DNA of 64,000 nucleotides from Mesodorylaimus sp. YZB2_4. Lineage: Eukaryota > Nematoda > Enoplea > Dorylaimida > Dorylaimidae. The position numbers were made by a program, and so were the translations under genes. The notes under the pieces are model-generated. The model saw only the letters and a program-made list of their open reading frames with translations. It made no database searches and was not told the origin of the DNA. Below are positions 55,492 through 64,000 of the stretch, piece after piece. The DNA is taken from NCBI GenBank assembly GCA_030248295.1, contig JASANH010001668.1:372001-436000 (forward strand), in the 5' to 3' direction. How positions within the stretch are numbered: the first letter of the stretch is position 1; each line of letters begins with the position of its first letter.

Positions 55492-56730
55492 AATGCTATG
55501 CCCCAGTCCAGTCCAAATAGTGATGCGTCATCCTGCTTGACGACGTATACTTGCAATTGTTTGGCTTTCCCAAAAGCCTTGACTGGGATCGTTGCTTTGC
55601 CTAACGTTACCTTGGTGTAGACCACTAGCTGCTGACGCAAGTTGTGGCGAATCGATTTTCTTCCACGTTGACTCGCTGATCACGGTTTGCGCTGCCCCAG
55701 GGTCGTACAGAATGTTGACCTTTGTACCATTGAGCTGTGCTTGTGACACAGCTTTGCATCCTCGAGAGTCGATGGCATTCAGTGCGTTTAAGTAGTCCGA
55801 TAACGCAAGCATGTCGTAAGCTTCGTCAGCTGATCCAGACTCGTCGCCCGGGTGTTGCTGCAAAAGACGAACTTGTTTTTCTTTTCCCTGTTTACCTTGC
55901 TTGCTCCTGGATAGTGCGGCGTTGCCCTTGTTGAGGCAGACGTTGGCGAAATGGTTTCCACCCGTGGGCCGTGGGACCACACGCCTTGCTGTCTTTCCCT
56001 TTCGCTGGACGGAGTTCACCTGTTCTGTGCGCCTTGTTGCCACAGTTCAGTTCAGATGCCCGGCCGCAGTTGGCGATGCGTGCCTTGGCTGCAATGTGGA
56101 GGTGTCGCAGGCTTAAGTTTGACACGGCGGGTCGTCGTCTCCGTTGCTCCAGCTCCCATGGATTGAAGACGTTGCTGTTGTAGTGCCGCTCTTTCTAGAA
56201 TCAGTGCTGATGCTTCCACTTGTGCCAGTTTGGCATCGTCATGCAGCCGAAAAAGTTCCTTTTGTTGATTCCGATAAAGAGCTGGTCGCGTAACCTGTGT
56301 TCAGGTCGGCGCCAAAGTCGCAATTGTCTGCAATACTTCGGCGAGTAACCATACGATAATTGTTTCGTCTTCTTTGCGCAGACGTTGAGCGAATCATACA
56401 CATTCTGCCATGGTACAGACCTGCTTTGCATGAAATCCTTTCAACGCTTCCTTAATCGTGCTATAGGTCTGGTCATGAACCGCGTTTGGTCGAAAGTGAT
56501 CAACCAGCATTCGGAATGTGTCTGGTCCGATACCAGTCAGTAGCAGCGTGCCTCTGCTGTATCAGCTTCCATATAGTCGAACCGGCGTAGCTCAAGTTTA
56601 AAACCTTTAATGTAGTATTCGTAATCCTCCGCTTGTGGATCGAATTTCTCAAACATAAACCGATGGAAGTTCGAGGGCCTCCTTTTGCATCACACGAAGA
56701 CAAGGCGTCGAAACTGTTTCATGCCTGGTA
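55492..56730 (-). pseudogene. Gypsy gag and protease remnants
   Basis: Gag segments run from about 56720 down: one with FEKFDPQAEDYEYYI in one frame, then the C-terminal half around 56431-56201 (NVYDSLNVCAKKTKQ, YSPKYCRQLRLW, RLRDQLFIGI), with frameshifts between them. A zinc-knuckle-like cysteine region lies near 56090-55950 (NCGRASELNCGNKAHRTGE), with irregular spacing. The protease frame 55528-56043 contains NILYDPGAAQTVIS, in which the aspartic-protease D-S/T-G-A motif appears as DPGA. Confidence 0.7.
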
Positions 56731-57427
56731 TCCGCACATGCAGCACCTATAGTAAGTGAAACAGCTCCAAGGGAAGATGCAGTTCGAAACCTTATCTCCA
56801 GGGCCCATGCACAAGCGCAGTGCAGTTCGGCAAAATTTTTGCGGAATTGGCCTCCAGCAGAAATAAATTTTCATGATTCGATGTATGAATGAAACTTGCA
56901 AGAAATACCCGTTTCAGGTGAAGAAATCACACTCCAAAAACTCAAGCCAACCCCCTTAAAAGTTCAAGGCTTTTGCATGGACTCAAACCACAAAATCCAT
57001 GGAGAATTTTTCTAATTGCATACAGGCAATAAGGCTTGAGCAAACAACTGCAGATGTACGAACGAGTTATACGAAAAAAGCCTGTAATGCTATCCACTGG
57101 GTCCCCACTTCGACCACCTCTCAGGATCATTGGCTGCAACGCCACCCCTTGTGTGGTGCCGTTAAGGTGAGTGATAGGCAAGACCCTTGTCAGAAAGATG
57201 ACGAAATTACCAGCAATTAAAAACCCCATGCAGTGGTTGAAGCGTCCGCTAAAGTTTTGGCCTAATATTGAGCAAGATTTTCTAGCAATGCAAAAGCCCA
57301 GTTTCAGATTTTAGTCAAATGTGATAGAGAGTGTGTACAACGGTCAAATTGAAAATATCTTTTACTTTTAGCTCATTCTCCTCATGTCCTAAAGTCATGA
57401 TAGCTCATCGGGCGCTCCAATCACCTT
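56731..57427. other. Stretch upstream of gag, no LTR found
   Basis: The 5' LTR of the Gypsy-type element would be expected here. I see no TG...CA-bounded block repeated near 52500-53100. The frames 56942-57229 (minus) and 56999-57220 (plus) are anonymous. Confidence 0.35.
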
Positions 57428-58102
57428 TCACGCACTGGCTGCGTCTGGACCATAGGCACTGGCTGCATATGGACCATAGGCACTGGCTGCGTCTGGACCA
57501 TAGGCACTGGCTGCATATGGACCATAGGCACTGGCTGCGTCTGGACCATAGGCACTGGCTGCATATGGACCATAGGCACTGGCTGCGTCTGGACCATAGG
57601 CACTGGCTGCGTCTGGACCATAGGCACTGGCTGCATATGGACCATAGGCACTGGCTGCGTCTGGACCATAGGCACTGGCTGCATATGGACCATAGGCACT
57701 GGCTGCGTCTGGACCATAGGCACTGGCTGCGTCTGGACCATAGGCACTGGCTGCGTCTGGACCATAGGCACTGGCTGCGTCTGGACCATAGGCACTGGCT
57801 GCGTCTGGACCATAGGCACTGGCTGCATATGGACCATAGGCACTGGCTGCATATGGACCATAGGCACTGGCTGCGTCTGGACCATAAGCACTGGCTGCGT
57901 CTGGACCATAGACACTGGCTTCATCGACTCCATAAGCTACGGCGGGATTGCTCAGCTGAGCCGGTATTGCCATTCTCTTGTTCAGCTGATCGTGCACCGA
58001 TACGCTGCCAAGATATCGACTTCCTTGCGGGCTAGCTTCATTGCTTCCGATTCCAAAAGCGGCAACTGCAACAATAACCATCAGAACAATTATGCGTTCC
58101 AT
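57428..58102 (-). CDS. Secreted repetitive Tyr/Gly/Ala/Ser-rich protein
   Basis: An intronless 224-residue protein. A signal peptide (MERIIVLMVIVAVAAFG) is followed by a short unique segment (to about residue 56) and then 21 units of eight residues up to the stop: one divergent unit YGVDEASV and twenty YGP(D/Y)AASA, 13 with Asp and 7 with Tyr. The DNA unit is 24 bp. A TATA box lies about 70 bp upstream. The composition suggests an extracellular structural protein (silk-, cuticle- or eggshell-like); the Tyr residues could be cross-linked. No globular domain is present and the exact family is unknown. The number of units may differ between alleles. Confidence 0.85.
   Translation of the reverse strand: MERIIVLMVIVAVAAFGIGSNEASPQGSRYLGSVSVHDQLNKRMAIPAQLSNPAVAYGVDEASVYGPDAASAYGPDAASAYGPYAASAYGPYAASAYGPDAASAYGPDAASAYGPDAASAYGPDAASAYGPDAASAYGPYAASAYGPDAASAYGPYAASAYGPDAASAYGPDAASAYGPYAASAYGPDAASAYGPYAASAYGPDAASAYGPYAASAYGPDAASA
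57431..57934. repeat. 24-bp coding minisatellite
   Basis: Twenty near-perfect 24-bp units plus one divergent unit. There are two unit types, differing at GTC/ATA in the plus-strand reading (Asp GAC or Tyr TAT in the protein). Length is a multiple of three and the unit lacks stops in several frames on both strands, so length changes preserve the reading frame. Confidence 0.95.
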
Positions 58103-58172
58103 CTCAAGATTTTTGTGACCGTTATATGTATGGATAAACGGATGATTTTAAGCAATACTCATGAAACATAGG

Positions 58173-58180
58173 TATATATA
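58173..58180 (-). promoter_or_regulatory. TATA box of the repetitive secreted protein
   Basis: TATATATA (read on the minus strand as GGTTATATATACC) lies 71 bases upstream of the ATG at 58102, a plausible core-promoter distance. Confidence 0.5.
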
Positions 58181-59280
58181 ACCGCAAAGTCTCATTACAC
58201 ATGCATGTTTTTCTAAAAAATTCCTAATTCTCTAGGCGATTATTTGTAAAGGTGTCTGCGCTTGCTTGTAAATTGTCATCAGGGGAATTTGCGCAGGCGC
58301 GCTGTTGTGCTCACCATGACGGAAGTGGTGTATTCTAAAATATGTTAGACGTGACTGGTCAAAGTAGTTTGCGTTGTGCCTTATTTGCCCCATCAGTTTG
58401 TACCCGCCGTAATACGTACCGCCGTTGCCGCAAAACGCCGTAATGCGTACCGTACCTGCATCGCTAAAGTTTCTCTCCTTCTCGTTAAAAACGCAGCCCC
58501 CACATAGGAAAAGTAGGTGTGTCAGACTAATATGCATGTTTTTTGCGGAATCATTAAGCGAGATACTCGCATTCGGGGATGAACGGACAGACCATGCAAG
58601 AAATGAAGGAAGTGAGTCCCGCGCACGCTGGCGTTAGATGCATGTGGAAAAGCGGATTTTCTACCCTAGATTCTACTTGGACTACGGAATGGATCTTCGC
58701 GCAGGGGAAAGGATTCAGTTGGAATATTTGTTGAATCCGCTGTTGATTCCGGTTTTTCAGAATCTGGGAACTAATTGCGCACCTTTCGTGAGGGGCAGAC
58801 GCCTGAGCCCACTTTCAATGCCAGTCATCATGCCATGAGTTCAGGACAGACTCAAGACCAGAGCCTTTCTTATTAGTTAAGGCAATCTTTAAAAATTCAA
58901 CAACGATCAGGTACGAGCCAACTTCCTGAAAACAACGCAGCTCGGACATACCAGAAGGTCCCTAATAATGCTAGTCTTCAATGACTGATTACGATTTCTA
59001 TACGCCTGGATGCCATTATCCCTTTGGGTTGAACCTTTAAAACCCTACCTGTACCCTACTAGTAACAAATCAGTATTTCCTGTTTAAGGAAATTCGTGAA
59101 TATGCGCCTGCACTGGTTCGTGTGACTCGGCATTAACGAGCAAGATGTGTTTCCCACCTGAAACTTGTTCTATTCCTTAATTTTGTCTTTTCGTATGTCT
59201 TTTCACTTTCTATCTAATCCTAGGCTTCGTTTTAGGGTTAGGGTTAGGCTTAGTCTGGCGCTTCCCTGTCTGTAGATTCG
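58181..59280. other. Intergenic, nothing recognised
   Basis: Short open stretches (58232-58537, 58638-58838) match no family. A short TTAGGGTTAGGGTTAGG run lies at 59231-59247. Confidence 0.3.
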
Positions 59281-60341
59281 TTTGATAAAAAATTACATGC
59301 TTCATCCATCTCTCCTGTGAAATCAGGGGTGCCCTAGGGAACCGTACTCGCTCCTTCATTATTCACAGCAATGATTGACCCGCTTTTATCTGCTTTTATA
59401 AACGCTTTCCCGGATTGCCTGCTTCAAGCTTTCGCTGACGATCTGGCCTTACTGGTGCCTTCAACGTCAACCGCTGAGCTGGAATTAAAGATTTAGGTCT
59501 CGAATTGAATCCTGAAAAAACCCAGGGTATTCTTTTCCGACTAGGGCGACTGGCTCCAACGACTCCACGAGTCGCTGTTGATGGGCATAACTTGGTATTT
59601 ATGGAATCGTTGAAGTATTTGGGCATTATTGTGTCATCAGATTTGAAATTTATGGAACAGTGTCACATCGTATCAACTAAAGCCAGGAGAATGATTGGTG
59701 CTTTTAGACGTCGATTTGGAAAGCATGCCAGCTCGACCTTACGAACGATCTATACTCAATGTATTTTAGCAGTTCTCGATTATGGATGCTGTGCCTGGGC
59801 CCCGACTCAAAGCGGCCTAATCGATGACTTAGAAAAATCCCAGAAACTGGCTGTCCGGTCAATAATGAACAGTTGGACTGTGGATTACAAGGAAGCGTTA
59901 AAGGCCACGAATCTGATTCCACTGCAGCAACGCCGAGATAAGTTGAAGCTTGTTCAGTTTTACAAATATTATCATGGACTGGCATTTTACCAAAATCGAG
60001 TGTTCATTCATATTCAAGATCGACAACGGGCAAGCAGCCGACATGTCCAAAGTCACCATCTTATTTTGCCGCTGCCTCGGACAGAAACTTTCAAGCAGAG
60101 TTTTTTACACTCCGCAATAGCCCAGTGGAACCGAATAAACGAAGATATTGCACTCGGTCCCTTTGAAAAGTTTAGAGCGAGTCTTTTAATCAGAGATTGA
60201 TTAACTCACGCTTTTCATGCCTTCCTCTTCACGCCTCTGTATGTTCAATGTATAATCCTACTGTAGTGTGCGGTGCCCTTGGAGTGCGCTTTAAAGTGCT
60301 TGGCTACCGAAAATATAGCAATAGCAATAGCAATAGCAATA
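59281..60341 (+). mobile_element. 5'-truncated non-LTR retrotransposon with hexamer tail
   Basis: The frame from 59281 reads HASSISPVKSGVP, a TAG at 59335-59337 where the RT motif expects Gln, then GTVLAPSLFTAMIDPLL, the active site AFADDLALLV, and a second stop at about 59494. The frame 59505-60200 continues as the RT C-terminal part: LNPEKTQGILF, SLKYLGIIVSSDLKF, IYTQCILAVLDYGCCAW, RRDKLKLVQFYKYYHGL, PRTETFKQSFLHSAIAQWN. The 3' UTR ends in an (ATAGCA)n tail at about 60313-60341, typical of elements of the I/Jockey type that end in short tandem repeats. It is dead through stops and 5' truncation. It is related to the copies in blocks A and B. Confidence 0.85.
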
Positions 60342-62217
60342 CATGTTTCCGTTAGTCGCATTCCCTAAAGCGTGCGGGAATATTGAACACATCCTGCTCG
60401 TTAGTGTGTGCCATGTACCATGATAAGTTATGACACCGCCAATGTGCTGATCTCACACACAGAAGCAGCGGATCTATAGTCGGACTACTCACCCCTTTGT
60501 GATTTTGGTTCCTCTATGCATCTCTTGAATAATTCAAGCTTTCCGCCCTGCATGTATTTGACAAATGAAGCACTGAACGTTCGTATCTCACAACTCTAGA
60601 GCACGATGACCTCCTGATAAAACCGGACTCCAGCACTGTTATGGACATGGCTGATGAATAGTCATGAGAACGCTGGGAGTGCTGACTTTTTAGGAGGCAG
60701 TTAGGGCAATAATTATATCAGGTTAGATAAAATTTGTGGCCAAGCAGGCAAATTTGTAGGCAAAGCGTCATTAAAAAGCTTAGACGCCTCTCATAAGTCT
60801 GATCTGCATATAGTCAAAGAAAATTCGACTTTTTCGAAAGGACATTTTAGGTGCAAGGTGCAACGACTCCAAGGTTTCCTCCGCGGTGACAGCATTTCGG
60901 GTATAAAATTGCAGCAAAGATTTTTCGCCCCTAGCATACAAAGATCCTGTTTTCAGGCGTTTTGTGTTTCGCGCGGCCGGATGCCCCGCCAGTCTGACGC
61001 CGCGCATCGTAGTATGTATGTCTAGATTGACAATGACTAACCCGACTAGAAGTTTTTTACACCACGATTTACCTCGATCAATTTGCTCACAATCATTGCA
61101 TTACATCGACGGATTTCCAGACATGGTTTTCGCAGGAGACGCAAAGCCGGATAAAAGCGGTGCTGGATTAGACAGATTAAAAAGCCTTTCCTGAATTTTT
61201 ATATGGTGACCCATTGTGTTATGTACTCAGGAGGCGGTCACTGAAACTGAAGTGTGTACGCCAGCCACATAATCTTCTTTTTCCGTCATACGCTAGTCCT
61301 AGGTGAAGAAACTAGCCTCCTTATACATAAACGAATAGTTTAACCATCAGTTGATCTATTTTTTGGGTCCACAGACCCAATTACGGCGGTTAGAGCAGAG
61401 ACCAGTTCTTAGACGATTCAGGTGAAGCACCGGTTTTCACAAGGAAAAGACGCACATGGCTAACCTGTCTCCACACGGACCAACTAAGGGACATGAAAAT
61501 GGGAGCGGCGACACCTGTGTGTGAGTCTTTACTGGCTGATAATCGCACGAGTACCCGTACTTAAACAATCCTAGTAAATAATTAAGAGAGGGTTTCTAAG
61601 AGACTCGACCAGGGGCTGGCCAGTCGAATTTTCGCCCCCTTTTTCATGAGCTCAATCGAAAGTACTCACAAAACTAATTGTCTTGGCGTATATGGAACTA
61701 CAGCACATTATAGGTAAAAAGCGGTTACTTGTGATTAAAAACCATAACTTGCTTATTTTTATGTCTGAAACAATTTTAAAATTACAAAAATTACCGCTGC
61801 ATTTAAGGAATCTGTTTGACAAAAACAGTCCGTGACCAGCTGTGATCAGTCACATAATCGATAAAGGGAAAATTAAGACCAATTTTAACTGAAATAGTAG
61901 CCTAGGGCCACTACATCACAAAACAGCTCGAAATTTTGCCCACCGATCGTACATTATTGTGCACATAACTGAACCCCATTTCGGCAATTTTAGCCAAAAC
62001 AGATCGATAATTTTAGCTGTTGATCAGGAGCGCTAATCAGTTATAGCCTATCTTGTAGGTCCTAAAATGAGCTTTAATGCTGCTCACTTTAAACACCAGC
62101 GCATCACTTAAAGTACTGGGCGTCCTGTCATTTGAAGTGTAAAATAAAAGGACGCCCGCCTCGATTTCGTTTTACTCAAAGACCATCTTTTTTCGACAAA
62201 TGCTTCTCACTCAGTAA
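60342..62217. other. Intergenic, nothing recognised
   Basis: No frame here shows family resemblance. The 75-codon stretches at 60780-61007 and 60964-61194 lie on opposite strands and are probably chance. Confidence 0.3.
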
Positions 62218-62330
62218 TCCACCACCGGACACTCGCGGCCGCGATGCTGCAGGCGGTTTAGCAATTGTCTCTCCGTGCTGCTTGGGAGAGAATGGCTGGA
62301 CTCTTCCCGGGTTCGATCCCCGGTGATGGA
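62218..62330 (+). tRNA. tRNA-like sequence with B box (pseudo-tRNA or SINE)
   Basis: The 3' part has a complete T arm, CCGGGTTCGATCCCCGG, with a consensus B box. The last seven bases TGATGGA pair at 6 of 7 with TCCACCA at 62218. A strong TCTCTCC/GGGAGAG hairpin lies at 62271-62290. At 113 nt it is too long for a plain tRNA and no A box sits at the expected distance, so a diverged tRNA-derived repeat is more likely than a functional gene. Confidence 0.35.
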
Positions 62331-62515
62331 GGGCGGTTTGCGAACCATAAACCCTTATGACTTATGACTTTACTTTCAATGAAGCAGTTGCACTACACTC
62401 AGGCATTGAAAGACATGGAAAAAAAAACAAAACATTGAAAACTAGAAAACTACCAGAATGAATATTGGTCAAGGAAGAGACAAACCAGGCAAAAACCAAT
62501 CGAAAAGTTACAGCT

Positions 62516-62830
62516 TCATGTTTTTGATTGACGATAAGAAAAACCAAGCTTGCTCTCGGCTATGCCTACTGATAACTTGTTCCATAACGAGATTGCAGAG
62601 ATCTCAAACGACTGCGTGTCCGCAAGCGACGAAGCGGCTGTATGATAAACAGGACCACAAGATGGTGAGGCTGGGTCTCTGGCTGTGGCGACGACCAGAA
62701 TCGACTTGTTTCTTGTATTGGTGGTAGGATTCCTGAATTCCATGAAGAAATTTATAAAACTGAATTAGCTTCAGCTGATTACGACGGGTTTGAAGAGATT
62801 GCCAACCGATTTTATTCAAAGCAGATTGGT
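62516..62830 (-). mobile_element. Non-LTR retrotransposon RT C-terminal fragment
   Basis: On the minus strand: IGWQSLQTRRNQLKLIQFYK, then FLHGIQE, and after a frame change RNPTTNTRNKSILVVATARD and TQSFEISAISLWNKL. This is the same region as RRDKLKLVQFYKYYHGL to SAIAQWN in the 59.5 kb element, from a different family member. It is fragmentary and frameshifted. Confidence 0.65.
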
Positions 62831-62934
62831 ATGGAATAGTCCAGTCATCCCAGCTGACCTTGCACGCCAGTCAGTGGGTGACCCACCCAATACACTACGT
62901 AGAGGTCTGAGTGGACAGACGGGAGCCTTACGAG

Positions 62935-63140
62935 GAGACAGTCTCAGCTGTCGAGCACCGAAAGGGTCCCAGCCCACCAATTATCGTCCGAGGAAATCAG
63001 TGTCCAGTCCAGGATGCGTGGAGGTGCCCCCGGTGGAACACGCAGAGGGATGCTGCTGTGCAGGCCAGTCTCGCTTATTCGGTTTGACTGCTGGCCGGCT
63101 ATAGGCAAAACGGGTTTCGGTCCACAAAAATTAAAAGAAC
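62935..63140 (+). repeat. Dispersed repeat S, copy 4
   Basis: It shares CAGGATGCGTGGAGGTGC, the CAGAGGGATGCTGCTGTG block, GACTGCTGGCCGGCTATAGG, CAAAACGGGTT and CCACAAAAATT with the other S copies (30990, 32060 and 40335). The sequence from there to the window end (63141-64000) holds nothing I recognise. Confidence 0.5.
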
Positions 63141-64000
63141 CTCATCTAGATACAACGGGCTTGGATCATTTAGCGTGAATCGATTATCTTTCATTACTCC
63201 TGCAAATGCAGATTAGTGTTCCAATGACCTGGGTTTTTCACTGCCTGACCTGACCCTGACCTTGACCGACCTCTCAAAAAATTTTCTGACCTGACATTGA
63301 CCTGCTGGGAATTGTAAATTTTCTGGCTCTGACTTTGCCATAGATCGAACAAAAAATTTGCTCATAATCGGCACCAGCAACAAAGCTACCCTGTGTTTGC
63401 AATTTTACCAAGAAATTTCACTACAGCTGACAATATACCGGCATTACGTGAAATTTCATGTTCAGCTCAAGAAACTGAATTTTTATCAAGTTTAAAAAGA
63501 TATGCAAAGCTGTTTTCACGGCTTTGGGAAAACTAGAGAAGCTGACACCCATCGAAAATTAAAAAATAAGTCTCATTCGTTATAACGTCAATTCCTGTTC
63601 CAACTGCCAGCTGCATGATCGATTTCTTTTCGCCGTAATCCGAGAAAAGGAACCTAACCAGGCTGGAAGTGGATGGTACAATCAGAATACCTCGCTCCAA
63701 TGACGCCGAGCTTGGATATGAGTGAATGGGAAGAGATAAAGATGGCTGGGCCACGGATGGATGGCATTCACAAGCGCACACTACGCTGGCACACAGAAGT
63801 CCATGCAACTGGTAGGGGACTGGACGAGAGAGATAACTGCAACAGCACGAGACTCACAATCAGCAGGGGCCAATTTCACAGTGCGATCCTAATTTCAAGG
63901 GCACTCTTTTACTTTAGGGGACCAAAGTAAAAGAGGGCCAGCGTGGCATTTCAAGACGGGTACAAATTCAGAGCACTATTCAGGACAGCAACTTGGGACA

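Larger units (their letters stand above)
53099..56730 (-). mobile_element. Decayed Ty3/Gypsy-type retrotransposon
   Basis: The minus-strand order is gag, protease, reverse transcriptase, RNase H, integrase, as in Ty3/Gypsy (Metaviridae-like) elements. The coding regions are split into several frames by frameshifts. Neither LTR, primer-binding site nor polypurine tract could be identified, and the integrase ends early at 53099. Key catalytic residues are missing in reverse transcriptase and integrase (see the entries below). It is an old, immobile copy. Confidence 0.9.

Noticed and set aside
52433-57300. LTRs of the Gypsy-type element
   Set aside because: By eye no block upstream of gag repeats downstream of integrase, and the integrase is truncated, so no LTR is reported.
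57421-57933. CRISPR-like regular repeats
   Set aside because: The units are contiguous with no spacers and encode a protein repeat; the genome is eukaryotic.
57331-58035. Plus-strand 234-codon frame through the minisatellite
   Set aside because: It is antisense to the signal-peptide-bearing repeat protein and is open only because the 24-bp unit lacks stops in several frames.
59231-59247. TTAGGGTTAGGGTTAGG resembling a telomere repeat
   Set aside because: Fewer than three units, immediately upstream of a LINE reverse-transcriptase frame; too short to claim an interstitial telomere.

Overview
This is eukaryotic, animal-type genomic DNA. Genes are split by mostly short GT-AG introns (about 37-60 nt, with a few long ones), are widely spaced on both strands, and sit in a landscape dominated by transposable elements. 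The domain types that can be read (EB and Lustrin-type cysteine modules in one secreted protein, a PAN/apple exon, a DEG/ENaC channel relic, secreted leucine-rich-repeat proteins and an EMSY orthologue) point to an ecdysozoan invertebrate. A nematode is the best guess, but the sequence does not settle it. No bacterial-type gene organisation was seen.

Layout. 0.6-1.5 kb: an intronless four-TM membrane protein gene; its paralogue lies inverted at 51.7-52.4 kb. 4-6 kb: a probable small multi-exon gene that I do not recognise. 6.955-19.58 kb: a 5.7 kb block present twice in direct orientation (6955-12669 and 13867-19582, nearly identical). Each block is a stack of mobile elements: a tRNA-like sequence, a 5'-truncated non-LTR retrotransposon, a dead mariner with a hAT-like element inserted in it, and the left end of a second hAT-like element that is complete only in the right-hand block. 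21.2 kb: a PAN-domain exon with an in-frame stop. 22.2-29.7 kb (minus): the EMSY orthologue, six exons whose phases all close, with a 5.2 kb intron holding nested transposons. 30-37 kb: dispersed repeats plus one coiled-coil ORF. 37.6-39.5 kb: an eight-exon secreted EB/Lustrin protein. 41.2-50.3 kb: two tandem secreted LRR genes with the same intron position, and a DEG/ENaC pseudogene between them. 53.1-56.7 kb (minus): a decayed Ty3/Gypsy-type retrotransposon with no visible LTRs. 57.4-58.1 kb (minus): a secreted protein made of twenty-one 8-residue repeats. 59-63 kb: two non-LTR retrotransposon relics, a tRNA-like sequence and a dispersed repeat.

The host genes do not form a pathway. EMSY is a nuclear chromatin protein; the LRR pair, the EB/Lustrin protein and the repeat protein all carry signal peptides and are extracellular. 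The clearest signals beyond the genes are four DNA-transposon groups recognised from exact target-site duplications (8-bp for three hAT-like elements, 3-bp for a GGGGCC-ended family, about 10-bp for an ATACATGCCGAC-ended element), a fold-back repeat family beside or inside both LRR genes, and the inverted four-TM pair whose 5' halves are far more alike than their 3' halves.
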